Shown here piece by piece: positions 46,488 to 57,455 of a DNA stretch of 64,000 nucleotides. A program made the position numbers and the translations under genes. Within the stretch, counting starts at the first letter, position 1. The number at the start of each line of letters is the position of its first letter. The notes under the pieces were generated by a model, which was given only the letters and a program-made list of their open reading frames with translations, was not told the DNA's origin and ran no database searches. The DNA lies in the NCBI GenBank assembly GCA_014529385.2, contig CM043970.1, positions 61,651,784 to 61,715,783 of the forward strand, written 5' to 3'. Source of the DNA: Adiantum capillus-veneris. Its lineage: Eukaryota; Streptophyta; Polypodiopsida; Polypodiales; Pteridaceae.

Positions 46488-48180
46488 ATATAATTTGAAG
46501 TCTTTTGCCACACTAAAAATTATTTACATTCTCAAATAAAAGTTTAGGGGTAAATGGATTACACAAAATCTGGGTTTGTTTTTTAGCATTAAGAGTCATG
46601 GCCTTCACTTGAACTATTTTACATTATATTACATTTTGCTAAGAATAAACATGGTTCTATCTTGCAATGAAGGTTTAGTCATACTATTGCACATCCTCCA
46701 TCATCTTATTTTTGATGATCTGTGTGGGAAAGGACCTAGTGGTTAAATGTCATTACTGCTCAAAGAGGAAAATATTCCTCATGTCCCAAACAAACCGTCT
46801 AAACAAACACCCATAAGACTATGCTAGAAAGCTATAGCCTGATCATCCAACTCTAAAATCCCAAAGGTCACTTTGAACCTTGTATATCTAGCTCCGTGTC
46901 ATGCCACCAAGATCTACCCCTACTCCACCATTCGTTCACTATGTTGTAGTGCTAAAAGAGATGTTTGTGGGTTTCTAATCTCTTGCACCTAACAAATCTT
47001 TGATCCCCTACATGTTTCTTATGCAATTTATTGGTAGCAAGAAAGGAACCATAGATAATTCTCCACTAATAGCATGGATGGGGAAAAACCAAATTCTATA
47101 TAGAACATCATTCCACAAAAATCTATCTTTATGCATAAGCCATACCTTATTGCATTTATTGAATGCATGATCAAAATCCAAGAGCAGGAGTCTATATAAC
47201 CTATAGTAGAATCCCAGCACAGTAGGTGACTAAAGTAGATCCCAATCTCCACGTCTATCTTAAAGGTTGTCATTAATTGGTAGTTCCAATCTACTAATGC
47301 TAGCTTTTATAATCCCCCATTGGTACCTAAGTCCTCTACGTAGGCTATACTACCTTCTAGCTTCATTTTGTTTTTGGAAACAACCTGAGAGTCCAGAATT
47401 CAACCAATACAGCACACACCTTTTTTGGAAAAATTGAATGTCTTCCTTCTCCACAAAAGTGCAAGAGTTTTCTTGAAAACAAATGACCAACAATGACTTT
47501 CAGAAGCAAAAGAGACTGCTAGTATATCTCATTCTATCATTTCTTATATGTTTAGATCACACAAACATCTTCCATGGCTTAATTAGCAATTGAGAAGTGC
47601 TAAAACCACTTTTTGAGAAGTGTTATAAGAAAAAAGAAAAATTGTAATATGCAAGCATATTCCATGACCCATGAAAGTAAACAACAAAGCTATCAGTAAG
47701 AAACCATAAGCAATGAACCCACATTGTATCCTTAGCCATGTTTCTAACCACATTTACATTATTAGCCTTGAGAAACATAATAGTATCATCTGCAAACCCT
47801 AGCCCCACCATTTGTTTATTGTGAAGTTGTAACCCCTTTATCGTGCCCTCATTGGCTAGCTTATATAGACACTTATATAGAGTATGTGATGAAACAACAT
47901 AAAAAAGTGGACTCAAAGGACATCCCTACCTCACTAACCTACCAATTGCAACCCATTGTGACAACCAGCCATTGACTAGAATCTTGGAAATGGCCCCTAA
48001 ACCTAGAAGGTAGATACAAAAAGAAATTGTGGTACCAAAGCCCATCTATACCATAATTTCTTGGACAAAGTCCCACTAAATAGTGTCAAAGGCTCTAGAA
48101 AAATCAACCTTTAGAAGAACTACATCTTGCTTAGATCTGAGGGCATGCTCCATGAATATCTGTACTACAAGGATATTGTC
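46488..48180 (-). mobile_element. L1-type LINE remnant
   Basis: The minus strand carries a non-LTR reverse transcriptase (48180-47623), followed toward lower coordinates by about 1.1 kb with broken frames (for example KVWLMHKDRFLWNDVLY near 47140-47090) that looks like the region downstream of RT. The upstream end is cut at 48180 by the LTR piece of element 7. Downstream similarity fades by about 46700. No poly-A tail is evident. Confidence 0.65.
47623..48180 (-). pseudogene. LINE reverse transcriptase fragment
   Basis: From the right: VVLLKVDFSRAFDTI (motif with the first catalytic Asp), WDFVQEIM, then GCPLSPLFYVVSSHTLYK, and GLGFADDTIMFLKAN with the FADD catalytic pair near 47785-47775. 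The order and motifs are those of plant L1-type LINEs. Stops occur after FDTI, near EIMV, and before GCPLSP. It is a dead fragment. Confidence 0.8.
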
Positions 48181-49730
48181 CCCTGGTACCTCCCCATATT
48201 AAATGATCAATTTAACATGAGAAAATCATTTGGGAGAATCATATATTAGTTTCTATGACATTACCTCTCTCTTGAAATCATAGTCGTGCTCGACTATGAG
48301 GTGGAGAAGATAAAGCCTAGTCATTAGTCCATTTGCTAGAGGGTAGAGGATACCTATTTTACCCAATGACACCGTTCCAAAATGGATGACTAGTGCATTT
48401 GGCGCTTGAGAGCCTTAACTTCCGCAAGCATGTCTCCACATTAGTCCTTATCAATCTTCCATAGTAGAGTGACAAGCTCTACTTGGTTTTCGGGAGACGT
48501 CGCCTCCACAAACATGATCCTAAGCATACATACTTATTAAGATTTGTGCACAATAAGAAAAAAGAGAGTCTTATAAGACAGAAACTTTGTTTATTTATAC
48601 ATATTTACATATGCTTACTCTTGGGAATCATTGTAAGCATTGAGAAGCTTTAGGTTATCCTTTAATTGTATGCCTTACATCTATCTAGCATATTCAAAAG
48701 GATAATTTTTAAACTTGATAAGATATCATCGGATAGTCTTACTACCTCTCAATACCTTGTCTTCGTGTCAAATAATGGACTCGGGTTGCAACACCTCTTC
48801 TTGGTCCTCGATCTCCGGTGGATCTTGAATGGTTGCTTTTTGAGGTGGCTCTCCTTTCTAAGGCTTTAGTAGGCTCATGTGGAAAGAATTGTGTATGAGC
48901 CAGTGGTTGGGAAACTTGAGTTGATAGGTCATCTCATTGATTGTCCTAAGAATCTGAAAGGGACCATAGTACCTTTTTTCTAACGTAGCATAGTACTTTT
49001 GATGTCCCGTAGGATTCTTGCCTGTTGTGTGCCTTAATCCAACCTTGGGAAACATAAGCAAGACCCAATCATTTTGTTTAAAGTCTAGAGCTCTTCTTTG
49101 CTTATTAGCAACAACCTTTTACCTTTGCTAAGAGATGGATATAGCATCCTTAATCTTTTGGAAAGATTCTTGCAAGTCTCGGCTATATTCATTTGCAGCG
49201 AAGATCTTCTAGGGGACTTTTTGATCTTCCCTCTATCACCTCAAAAGGTGCTTTTTTTGTGGAAGTATGTACGTTGTTAATTTAAGCATACTCCACTAAA
49301 GGTAAGTACTTCTACCATTGGGACTTTTGATCTACTTATGTGACATAAGCTTTTAGTAGATGAAGAATTGTTAGGTTAGCTATTTCACTTTGACCATTCG
49401 TTTGTGGGTGATAGGCCGAAGAGAAGTTTAGCCTTGTACCTAAATTCTAAAAGAGACCCTTCCAAAAAGTAATGGTCATTCTAGGATATCTATCTGACAC
49501 TATAGACATTGGCAAGCCGTGGTACTTGAATATTTGTGATATAAAGAGGGTTGCCATTTGATGGGCCTTGATAGTCTTTTTGATAGGTATGAAATGTGCT
49601 TGTTTGCTAAACCTGTCTGCTATCATCCAAATTCTTGTATTCCCATGGATAGACTTGAGCAATCCAAAGATAAAATCCATGGATATGTTCTCCCATGGTG
49701 AACTAGGGATTGGCAAAGGTTGAAGAATAA
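48181..49730 (-). mobile_element. Chromovirus 3' fragment, element 7
   Basis: Minus strand. About 80 bp of LTR start (48181-48260) is followed by the polypurine region and the conserved hairpin (48279-48298), 3' non-coding sequence, chromodomain, and integrase. On the left it abuts the LINE. On the right it is cut at about 49730 just before the conserved LLQPLPIP segment and joins a different element. Gag, RT and RNase H are absent. Confidence 0.87.
48650..49730 (-). pseudogene. Integrase core and chromodomain (element 7)
   Basis: The core piece 49716-49447 shows ISMDFIFGL with the first Asp, then VSDRYPRM with the second. It has a stop before the Glu region, which is readable as HPQTNGQSEIA near 49410. 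The C-terminal piece 49061-48858 has [11 protein letters not shown] and RYYGPFQIL, then LPNHWLIHN-like sequence. The chromodomain lies at about 48790-48640. The order matches 10200-11295 reversed. Confidence 0.84.
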
Positions 49731-50206
49731 AATCCCCTCTTTGAGATGGAGGTCCATAGGCTGTGATTCCCAGATAACATTGATTGCCTGCTTAACCATA
49801 CATTTGAGATGGGGCCAAAAATACATCAAGAATTCCTTAGACACAGGCTCCAAGGGTTTGAATCCCAAGTTTTCCCATGTGTCCGGGTCATCTTTGTTAA
49901 GATCTTCACACAACTCTCCATTGAACCTCTCATTGAGACCATTGCATTGTGGATAATACGGAGAACTGTACCTATGTTGTATAATGAGCTTCTCGCATAA
50001 GAAATCAAATAGATCTCCTCTAAATCCTGGTCATCTATTCGAAAGTAATTCTGATGGCACACCAAGTTTGCAGCATATATGCTCATAAACAAACTTCCCC
50101 ATTTCTTTAATGGTAATCTGCTTTCCAGCCTTTGCTTCTGACCATCATGACAAATAATCCACTGCTGTCAAAATGTAAGCATTTATTTTGCTAGTCATAG
50201 GTAAGG
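49731..50206 (-). pseudogene. Tat-type gypsy integrase core fragment
   Basis: On the minus strand: LPMTSKINAYILTAVDYLS, then KQITIKEMGKFVYEHICCKLGVPSELL, then PYYPQCNGLNERFNGEL. It therefore has the second half of a DDE core including the Glu (in place of NGLVEK of the Tat element at 62352). It has stops after DYLS and near SNR. Beyond about 49870 the reading (PLEPVSKEFLMYFWPHL) is not recognised. It differs clearly from the chromovirus integrases. Confidence 0.75.
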
Positions 50207-50670
50207 GGGAATTATGGGCCTACAGAACTGCTATCAAAACAAGCACAAGATTTTCTCCTTACCACTTGGTTTATGGCAAAGAAGCATTATTGCCAATTGA
50301 AGTGAAGATCCCTGCACTCAAGTTATTGTCATTGGGAAATGAAGAGCAAACAAATACTTGGCCGAAAAGGTTGTTGGATCTACAATGTTTGCAATTGGAT
50401 AGAGCTTTAGACAGAGCTTTAACTTCGAGCTACTATGAAGAAGTGACAAAGAAGGCTCAGTTAAAGGCTAATGAATGCGTAAAGGATAAGGGAATTGAAA
50501 ACGGTGATATGGTGTTGCGATACAATAGTCAGTTGGACAATACCTTTCAAAAAAAGTTTCAAGTCAAGTGGGAAGGTCCTTTTACTATTGTGAACAAATT
50601 TGAAAATGGCACATATGAGTTGGCATATTTGAGTGGTGCATAGCATAAATATCGTATCATGCGAAAAGGG
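50207..50670 (+). pseudogene. Tat-type gypsy integrase C-terminus
   Basis: Plus strand, open 50188-50643: LWAYRTAIKTSTRFSPYHLVYG, EALLPIEVKIPAL, then GDMVLRYNSQLDNTFQKKF and WEGPFTIVNKFENGTYELA. This is the segment that normally follows the core found on the opposite strand at 49731-50206. It is homologous to 62717-63200 of the element at the window end but is a different copy. The last codons (YHKYRIMRKG) lie beyond a stop at 50641. Confidence 0.82.
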
Positions 50671-50885
50671 TAGCTGGGACAACTTGATAATTGGAATTAG
50701 AAATGCTAAGGTTTAAGAATTCTAGATGTAGCCGAGATGATGGGCTTTGAGCCGTGTGCTACGGTGTGTTATTCAGTGACCAGAGCAGCAAGTTATGCTT
50801 GAGGAAAGTTTGTCCGAGAAGCTCTTCTACTTGGAGGAGAAGCTTGAAATTTTTGGGCATGAGGGAGTTGGGAGGAATGAGGAGT
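50671..50885. other. Probable 3' non-coding DNA of the Tat-type remnant
   Basis: About 215 bp without an ORF between the integrase C-terminus and the duplicated TATA block. No motif is recognised. Confidence 0.4.
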
Positions 50886-51100
50886 AAGTTGCCAAGTGTC
50901 ATGGGGATTATCCCACATGAGAAGGGAAAAGTGGGAAGTGGGGGGTATATAGCCTAAAGGAGGAGTCCCCTTTAGGTGTATCAATAGGAGGAAGTTGCCA
51001 AGTGTCATGGGGATTACCCAAATGAGAAGGGAAAAGTGGGAAGTGGGGGGTATATAGCCTAAAGGGGGAGTACCCTTTAGGTGTATCAATTGGAGAGAAG
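50886..51100 (+). repeat. 106 bp tandem duplication with TATA motif
   Basis: Two copies (from 50886 and from 50992) of a block beginning aagttgccaagtgtcatggg and containing gggggtatatagcctaaag. TATA cores are at 50946-50951 and 51051-51056. The copies differ by a few bases (tatcccacat versus tacccaaat). It looks like a duplicated core promoter, possibly within an LTR. Confidence 0.8.
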
Positions 51101-51819
51101 CTTGGCTTGATGGCTTCATGGGCTTCATGGGCTCGTGGAGGCTAGGGGAAAGAGATGGCACCTTTTTCCAACCTTTTCACACCACTTTCCTAGGCACCTA
51201 TCCTCCTTTTTGGTCCCCGGCCACTTGCCCCCACCCCATCCCCTTGGTCAAAGGGTCACCAACACCTCATTTTTCACCCAAAAAAGGCAAAAAATGAGCC
51301 AATTGAAAGATGCCTACCAAGAGAGCCTTGGCGGCTGAGGAGACAGAAGAATACTTGGGGGATAGAAGATAAGAGAGCCCCCATTTTAATAGCTACAACA
51401 CCTGCACAACTTCTAGAGAGATCATTTTTTAGCAAGAAAGAGGACACCTCCATGTTCGAGTGGCCATAACTCTTTCATTTCTCATTTGCTTTTTGCCTAT
51501 GGATACTCTATGGACATCTCCACAAGATAAGCTTTATCATGATTTCCTTGGTTTCTCCTAATTTTGAGTGTGTTCAATGCTTGAAGTTTTTTTTCATAAA
51601 TCGCTACGTGTGTTTATTACAGGTGTTTTTTGCAGTGCAATAGTTCTTCCTTCCGACAGTGTGACTTGTGCAAGGCTATAGAGGCACTCGTTTTTCTTGT
51701 CGTTTGCATGCTAACAATGTGAAGTGAGAAGTGGTAATAACTCATTTTATTAACACTCCATGAGAGTGTTAATAAAATCAAATTCACAAGCACCTACTAG
51801 AACCAACCCTTTTTGTTAG
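51101..51819. other. Non-coding stretch with a perfect hairpin
   Basis: No gene is recognised. A perfect inverted repeat with 15 bp arms (attttattaacactc) and a 5 bp loop lies at 51744-51778. The rest is likely LTR or leader sequence downstream of the duplicated TATA block. Confidence 0.5.
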
Positions 51820-52871
51820 TGTGGGGTCCCCACCCCGCCATATCAAACAGCGGATCTGATGGTGAACCTGGTGGCCACTAGATCTATTGCGGAAGCAAAC
51901 AAAGTGGTTCAGGGTTCATCTAGCGGACGATCTCTCATCACAAAGTGAGTCGAGTTCGAGCCTACTAGCAATGAAATCTAGCTCCACCTCGCAAGGGAAG
52001 CGTACTTAAGCTATCTAGCGATCCTAAGACTCACCTTCCAAGAGGAGAGAAACACCGAGTGCCTTTTTCCCCATGTTTCAGAGGCACGTACTCTCGAGAT
52101 TTCACCACTCTAGGGCCAATGAGTGTTACTAATATCGAAGTAAGCACTATGGGGACAGAGAGTTCCCGACCAATCGGGACCACCCATCTCATAGGCATTG
52201 GCAACCTGAGCCAAGCCCCCACTTTCCACCCCCACACTTACACTTCCTTGTGTGACCTAATTACTACCACAATGGTTGTTCAACATAAACATTCCTTGAT
52301 TAATTCTAAATCACATTGTTCGTTAAAACATCCCTTCAACCAGTATTGCAAAGCAGCACCAAGATAGTATTCTAGTAAAAATTCTACTCAGACTTATTCA
52401 TTAAAATTCCAATGTTCTGGAGGTACAACATCCCCTCTCCAGCGAGAGTTTACTCCTCCCGTTGTCGCCTAGCTGCCCATACAACTAGGTATGTCCACCG
52501 CATAGAAAGCACGACATGGACATTCCCACTGCTTAACCAACAGACGTGGGTTCCCACCGCTTAACCAGCAGTCGTGGGTATCCACCGCTTAACCAGTAGA
52601 CGTGGATTCAAGAGCCCTTAACCAGGAACTCTGCCCCCTATGATCAGGAGGGGGTTCATGACTAATTCAACATTGGAAATAGAAGGAACATGCCGAGCTA
52701 AATTTTCCCTAGCACACATTCTTTCCTATTGCAAACAGTATATCTGTCAATCATTTCTTTCCTACTTTAGACTTTAATATACAAATGAATTCAATTGCCG
52801 AGGTTTCCGTCGGATTTCTCCAACATGTTTGGGGATATGTTCATTCCTAGCTAAACGTATGCAATGTTAAA
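51820..52871. other. LTR-like non-coding region with 28 bp tandem repeats
   Basis: It starts with tgtggggtccccacccc, a short palindrome resembling an LTR edge. At 52523-52606 three 28 bp units (core cgcttaaccagcag) are in tandem, with a decayed fourth to about 52633. There is no ORF with a recognisable product. I could not find the matching second LTR. Confidence 0.45.
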
Positions 52872-53042
52872 TTAAACAACTTGAATAAAACTGTGATCTA
52901 CCTCTTCCATTTCTTCGTCATTGGCTTGTGAGATGGCCGGTGCTTGTTCGACCATGGGAGCTTTTCCTTTTCCATTTGTATTGCTCGTTCCCGCTTCGTG
53001 GTTGTGGGCACCACCGAAGCGAGTTCTCTTAACCGGGGCCAT
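52872..53042 (-). CDS. Small hypothetical ORF, 56 codons
   Basis: Starts at ATG 53042 (MAPVKRTRFGGAHNHEAG) and ends at TAA 52872-52874. It is basic at the N-terminus and acidic near the C-terminus (QANDEEMEEVDH). A GT follows GAAGAG at about 52898, so a splice donor is possible and the last codons could be intronic. A TATA-like element (cctatttaaagg on the minus strand, near 53945) lies about 0.9 kb upstream. It may be the first coding exon of a retroelement ORF or of a gene. I do not recognise the product. Confidence 0.35.
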   Translation of the reverse strand: MAPVKRTRFGGAHNHEAGTSNTNGKGKAPMVEQAPAISQANDEEMEEVDHSFIQVV

Positions 53043-54850
53043 TTTACTCACTACTTTAAATGATAAACTTGAAGAAAAGAGCTAAAGTCCGAGAGCATCA
53101 TAACAACCAAATGGCAGATTAGAATTATTAAAGAATCCTCCTTAGGCAAGAGATTAGATTTTTCCTTCGAGACCTAGCAATTTTATGGGTAGTTCCTTAC
53201 TTACCCTATGGGAAATGGCTCTAAGGTTAATTACTTGGCTTAGATGATTAAGAAATTCAGAATTTTACTAATTGATTCACGAAAGAGATGAAGTAAGCAA
53301 GCTCATTCATTTTCCAAGAGTAATATGAAGATGCAGAATTGCCGCAGGCATGTGTGACATAAAATTCTCTTCTTAATGGCCTAATGACGGATTAATTTTC
53401 AGCCTTAATCACATTTTAATGTGGGAGAAGATTGAGTCTAATTTAATTACAACACTATTGAGTGGTAAAAGAATGAATTTCATCAAATCTACACTATTAC
53501 TGGCTGACAATTTATTAACTATGCTGCCTAGAGAGAGAATCCTTCCTAATCATGCATTAATCCTTGGTTAAGGATGATGAATGGCTGCATAATTTAGCTA
53601 ATTGAATGATGATTATGTAATGGAGTATAGCTATGGAGATTTAGAGAGCAGCTATAGGGAATTATAGCCAGGATTAAGCATAGTAGCTAAGGAATTTGGA
53701 GAATAAAGATGAGAATTAAGAAGAGCAGTAATTAAACCATGATTACCGTGATTCGGGGCTGAGAATCCTCTGATTTTTATGATCCAATGAATCCTCAAGA
53801 TGAGAATTTCGGCAGCACCTCCCTCCTTGCTTCTCCTTCAAAAACTGTGTGTGTACCGACAGCACCTCCCTAAGGTGTGTGTAGGTGTGTGTACTGGGTG
53901 TGTGTGTGAGCATGTGTGTGTGTGTGTGTGTGTGTGCATGCCTTTAAATAGGCCTCCTCAAGCTGAAAATCGATTTGTGTTGCTATAAGCATCTGAGTGA
54001 GCACTCAGCCCTTGCATGGAAAGTCTAGTTGCCTACCCACCAAGTGTCTTGTTGGTTTAGTTAACTGGTTCTCACACTTAGTTGCAAGCTTGGAAATTTC
54101 CCAAAGACTCCCACAAGGCAAGAGAGCGCCCCCTAACTACTAAAGCTGGACTGGAGTGGCTTGGAACCTGTTCCCACACAGCCCCGGGCCCCCGGTGCCT
54201 CCCCGGACAATTTTATGAAAAATTGGTTTTAGGCTAAAACGGGCCATACGAGTTGGATTTTGATGCCGTAAATTGCTATACTGAGCTCTAACTGAGCCGT
54301 ACTGGACCGAGTACCTGCCATATTTAGCAGCCCTCGGGGTCCGAAAATCCATTTTTTTCAAATTCGGGGTACGAGTGTAGTTTTTCGAGACGTTCAAAAC
54401 TAGACGGGTCGGGTGACCAAAAACTTACTATTTGTGGAAATTTTTTACAAAAATTATTTTAATTCACATTTCGAAGCTTTAAAACATTCTAAACATCATG
54501 GCACTGACAAAATTTGGAAAACTGCTAAAAATAGTAACTTTTTCCATTATGTTCATTTCATGGTACAAGGGTGCTCTTTTTTGGTTGGGGTTAGAGACCT
54601 TACAGTTAGCCTAGTGGGCATTCTCTCTAGCTCGAAGGGGCTCAGCGGGCAAGCTCTCATGCCCACCGGGCACGGCTATTTCCTCCTCTTGCTCCCCATT
54701 TCTAGAGGTGGCTATATAAACGATGTCCCATCCTTGCATACGTCCATTTTTGCACACTTGTTGGCTTAGTTGAGGTGTTGGTTTTCATTTAGGTAGCTTT
54801 GATTCCTATATGTTATAACATCATGAACAATTACAACTTACTTCCCATTA
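53043..54850. other. Non-coding DNA, partly LTR-like
   Basis: No gene is recognised. An AT-rich part (53043-53780) is followed by a (TG)n tract at about 53916-53936, a TATA-like motif that could serve the minus strand near 53945, and a GC-richer part (54130-54410). A plus-strand TATA box gctatataaacg is near 54711-54722. Confidence 0.4.
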
Positions 54851-55326
54851 GGTGTCTATCTGCTTGAAAATAGGTTTGGGTAGGGAGCATCCTTGCGGAG
54901 GGTTTAGGTGGTGCAAGTGCTTGGGGCTCATTTCTATGGGTAATTGAGTGCTCCTTATCACTACACCTACGTATTGTTTTGCTACATATAGTTACGTTTC
55001 TTGGGTGTCTATCTGCCTAAAAATATGTTTGGATAGGAAGCATCCTTGTGAAGGGGTTAGTTGGTGCTAGCGCTTGAAACTCATTTCTATAGCTAGAATG
55101 GAGTGCTCCTTATCACTACATCGACATATGTGTTTGTCACCTTTAGTTACCTCCCGTGGGTGTCTATCCGCCTGAAAATACGTTTGAGTAGTGAGCATCC
55201 TCATGAAGGGTTGAGATGATGCAAGTGTTTGGAGATTATATGTATGGTTGGAATGGAGTGCTTCTTATCACTACACTGACGTAGTTGTTTGTTACATTTA
55301 GTTACCTTCCTCGGGTGTCCATCCAT
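54851..55326. repeat. ~154 bp tandem array, three copies plus a part
   Basis: The landmark ggtgtctatc starts at 54851, 55004 and 55159, and ggtgtccatc at 55314, giving periods of 153, 155 and 155 bp. Each unit contains gagcatcctt-like, gagtgctccttatcactac and tagttac motifs. The fourth unit is cut after 13 bases by the LTR at 55327. Confidence 0.88.
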
Positions 55327-57403
55327 TGAGTGGCATAAAATGGTAACCATCTTTTTGCAACATTTGTCAGCCTACTCAACGTCCTCTTCCTCATATGTGT
55401 ATATATTTTTCTATGCTATTAAGTTATCTAGAGTAAATTCCCCCTCTTCGTTTAATCTTTGTGGCGACACATACATTATACTCTTCCCAAAAATGTCACC
55501 TTAGTCATATATTTATATTACCACCCTTTTCTTTTTTGCTTTGTAAATAGAATAAGCATACAATAACCAACTATATACCCCCAAACTTTCTTACCTCTTG
55601 TGAATTAGTAGTAGAAATATAATATATCCATCTTCCACCCCATATAGATAAATTCCCATGGAAATCAACTCTCCACTTGTCTTTACCAAAGATTGTGGTC
55701 CCTCTCTACAAGTCTTCTATGCCCCCTACATAGGTGGCCCAATATCTCTTAAGAATATACATATAGTTTCTCTCCTTTCAAAAAGACTCCAATTGTATAT
55801 TCTTTTCACAAGCAAATAATATTGGGCCCTCCTCTATTTGTTTAAGCATCATAGCCTTTTGAAAAAGCATAATTCCCCTTGGATGCATACAAGCAAAGGG
55901 CCCATACAAGAAGACTTGGAAGCAAAAGGTTCCCTAGCCTAGTGTGGACCTTCCAAACCGAATTCCTTGGTGCATAGGCGTGAAGCATAGTCCAAATTCA
56001 TATCAAACATGTTGAGAAGGTCAATTTTGCCTTTTGAAGCATGTCATTCCGAGCTACAGGTAAAAAGTTATGGTCAAAATAGTGTAAATCTGTCAGATTC
56101 GCAGCAAAAGGGAACTGTAAATCAAGTAAATCAAGAGGGTGAGATCTTATTTTTCCCCTACTCATCTTCTAGAAGAGCAATGAGTGTTCAAGGTCACTTG
56201 CATGTGATGGGACCAACCTAAAGATGCTTTCTAAATGCCAAGACAGACAAGTTGAGATACCCCGCAGGAGCCACCCGTAGGGCCTCATGGTGGGGCCCAC
56301 CTACATTATGCACCCCTATGGAGCCTTCACGGTCTAAAATGATATTTTTGGTGAATAAATAGTCCCTTTTATGTCCAATATTCAAAGAGTGGTCAAAGGA
56401 CACTTAATTAGGTCTAATCACTTACTCTAATTAAGTGTAGCATAATCCCACTCCTACACAACTATAAATAGCCCCCCTTGGAGAGACTCAAGGACACACA
56501 CCTATATTTTCAACTTCATGTTTTTTCTTGATCAATAGTAGAGAAAACCCCAACTCTCCCTCTTTCACATCCTCCCTCCTAACCCTCCTCTTTGGAGGAA
56601 GTGCAACTCTATTCTCCACTCTTTCCATTCTACAATCTCTTACTCCATCAATCCAATAAATCATTTGTAGCACCTCAATAACTTGTAAATACATCATGAT
56701 CTCTCTCATTGTTATGTTAATGATCATGAAATCATCTTCAAAACTTTCAAGTGTCGCAATTCGTGATGGTTAGCCAGCGTCTGTCCTCCCCTTAAAAGGT
56801 GTGCGAGAAATCAAGTAAGTGTTCTATTCTCAATTTACCATTGGTTTGTTTCTCCACACTTATTCAATTGTTCTAAAGAAATTTCTCACTCCAACTCTCT
56901 TTTGCTTCATTACATATGCATGTGGCTACCTCTCATGGTGATTTTATTTGTGTCACGGCATTGCATAGATGGAGATGAGCTCTCTATGCAAAGTGTGTTA
57001 GTTTGATGTAAGTGATTCTCTTGTGTGTTTGAGAGGCAAGTCTTGTGCGCATGATTTTTTGATGAGTGCTTGAGAGAGAAAGAGTTTGGATGTATTATGG
57101 GTATTCTTATGGGGAGAAGGTGAATGCTATTCCACAAATTGCATATTTCATTTTGATGCACGGCATTGGGTTGCATAATCGTTGATGGTGTTCAAGTGTC
57201 CAAAGTGTATATAGAGTAAGGGGGTTTTCAAAGTGTGTTGCTTGAGTGGGTGAGTGCAAGTGTTATTTTTGATTGGTTTCCTTCTCCACTCCCAAAAGAA
57301 GGTGGTGCCCCAAGTAGTGTGCGTACTTCTTTACGAACATTTTGTGAGGGTAGGCCCATTGGTTTGGGTTTAGAGGCCCCATTTCAAAAAGCTCGCCCTC
57401 ATA
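55327..57403 (+). repeat. 5' LTR of the Tat-type element (right end uncertain)
   Basis: Starts tgagtggcataaaatgg, matching 63547. It holds a clear TATA box at 56463-56470 and an AATAAA-like signal near 56656. The right end is placed at ccctca (57403) because tggtgcccccactgagg, a plausible primer site, follows at about 57409. A similar tggtgccccaagtag at 57305 is an alternative, which would make the LTR about 100 bp shorter. Confidence 0.7.
56401..56470 (+). promoter_or_regulatory. Core promoter of the Tat LTR with upstream palindrome
   Basis: TATA box tataaata at 56463-56470 followed by a GC-rich stretch. Upstream, 56401-56411 and 56427-56437 are perfect 11 bp inverted repeats (cacttaattag / ctaattaagtg) around a 15 bp spacer, 26 bp from the TATA box. 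Transcription would start near 56495-56500. Confidence 0.7.
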
Positions 57404-57455
57404 AAGTGGTGCCCCCACTGAGGAACATATTTCCAAGTTACCTTCAAATTTTTTA

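Noticed and set aside
52523-52633. CRISPR-like array
   Set aside because: Only three 28 bp units directly abutting with no spacers, in a eukaryotic repeat context.
54140-54397. 85-codon minus-strand frame
   Set aside because: Lies in GC-richer, LTR-like DNA; no recognisable motif or start context.
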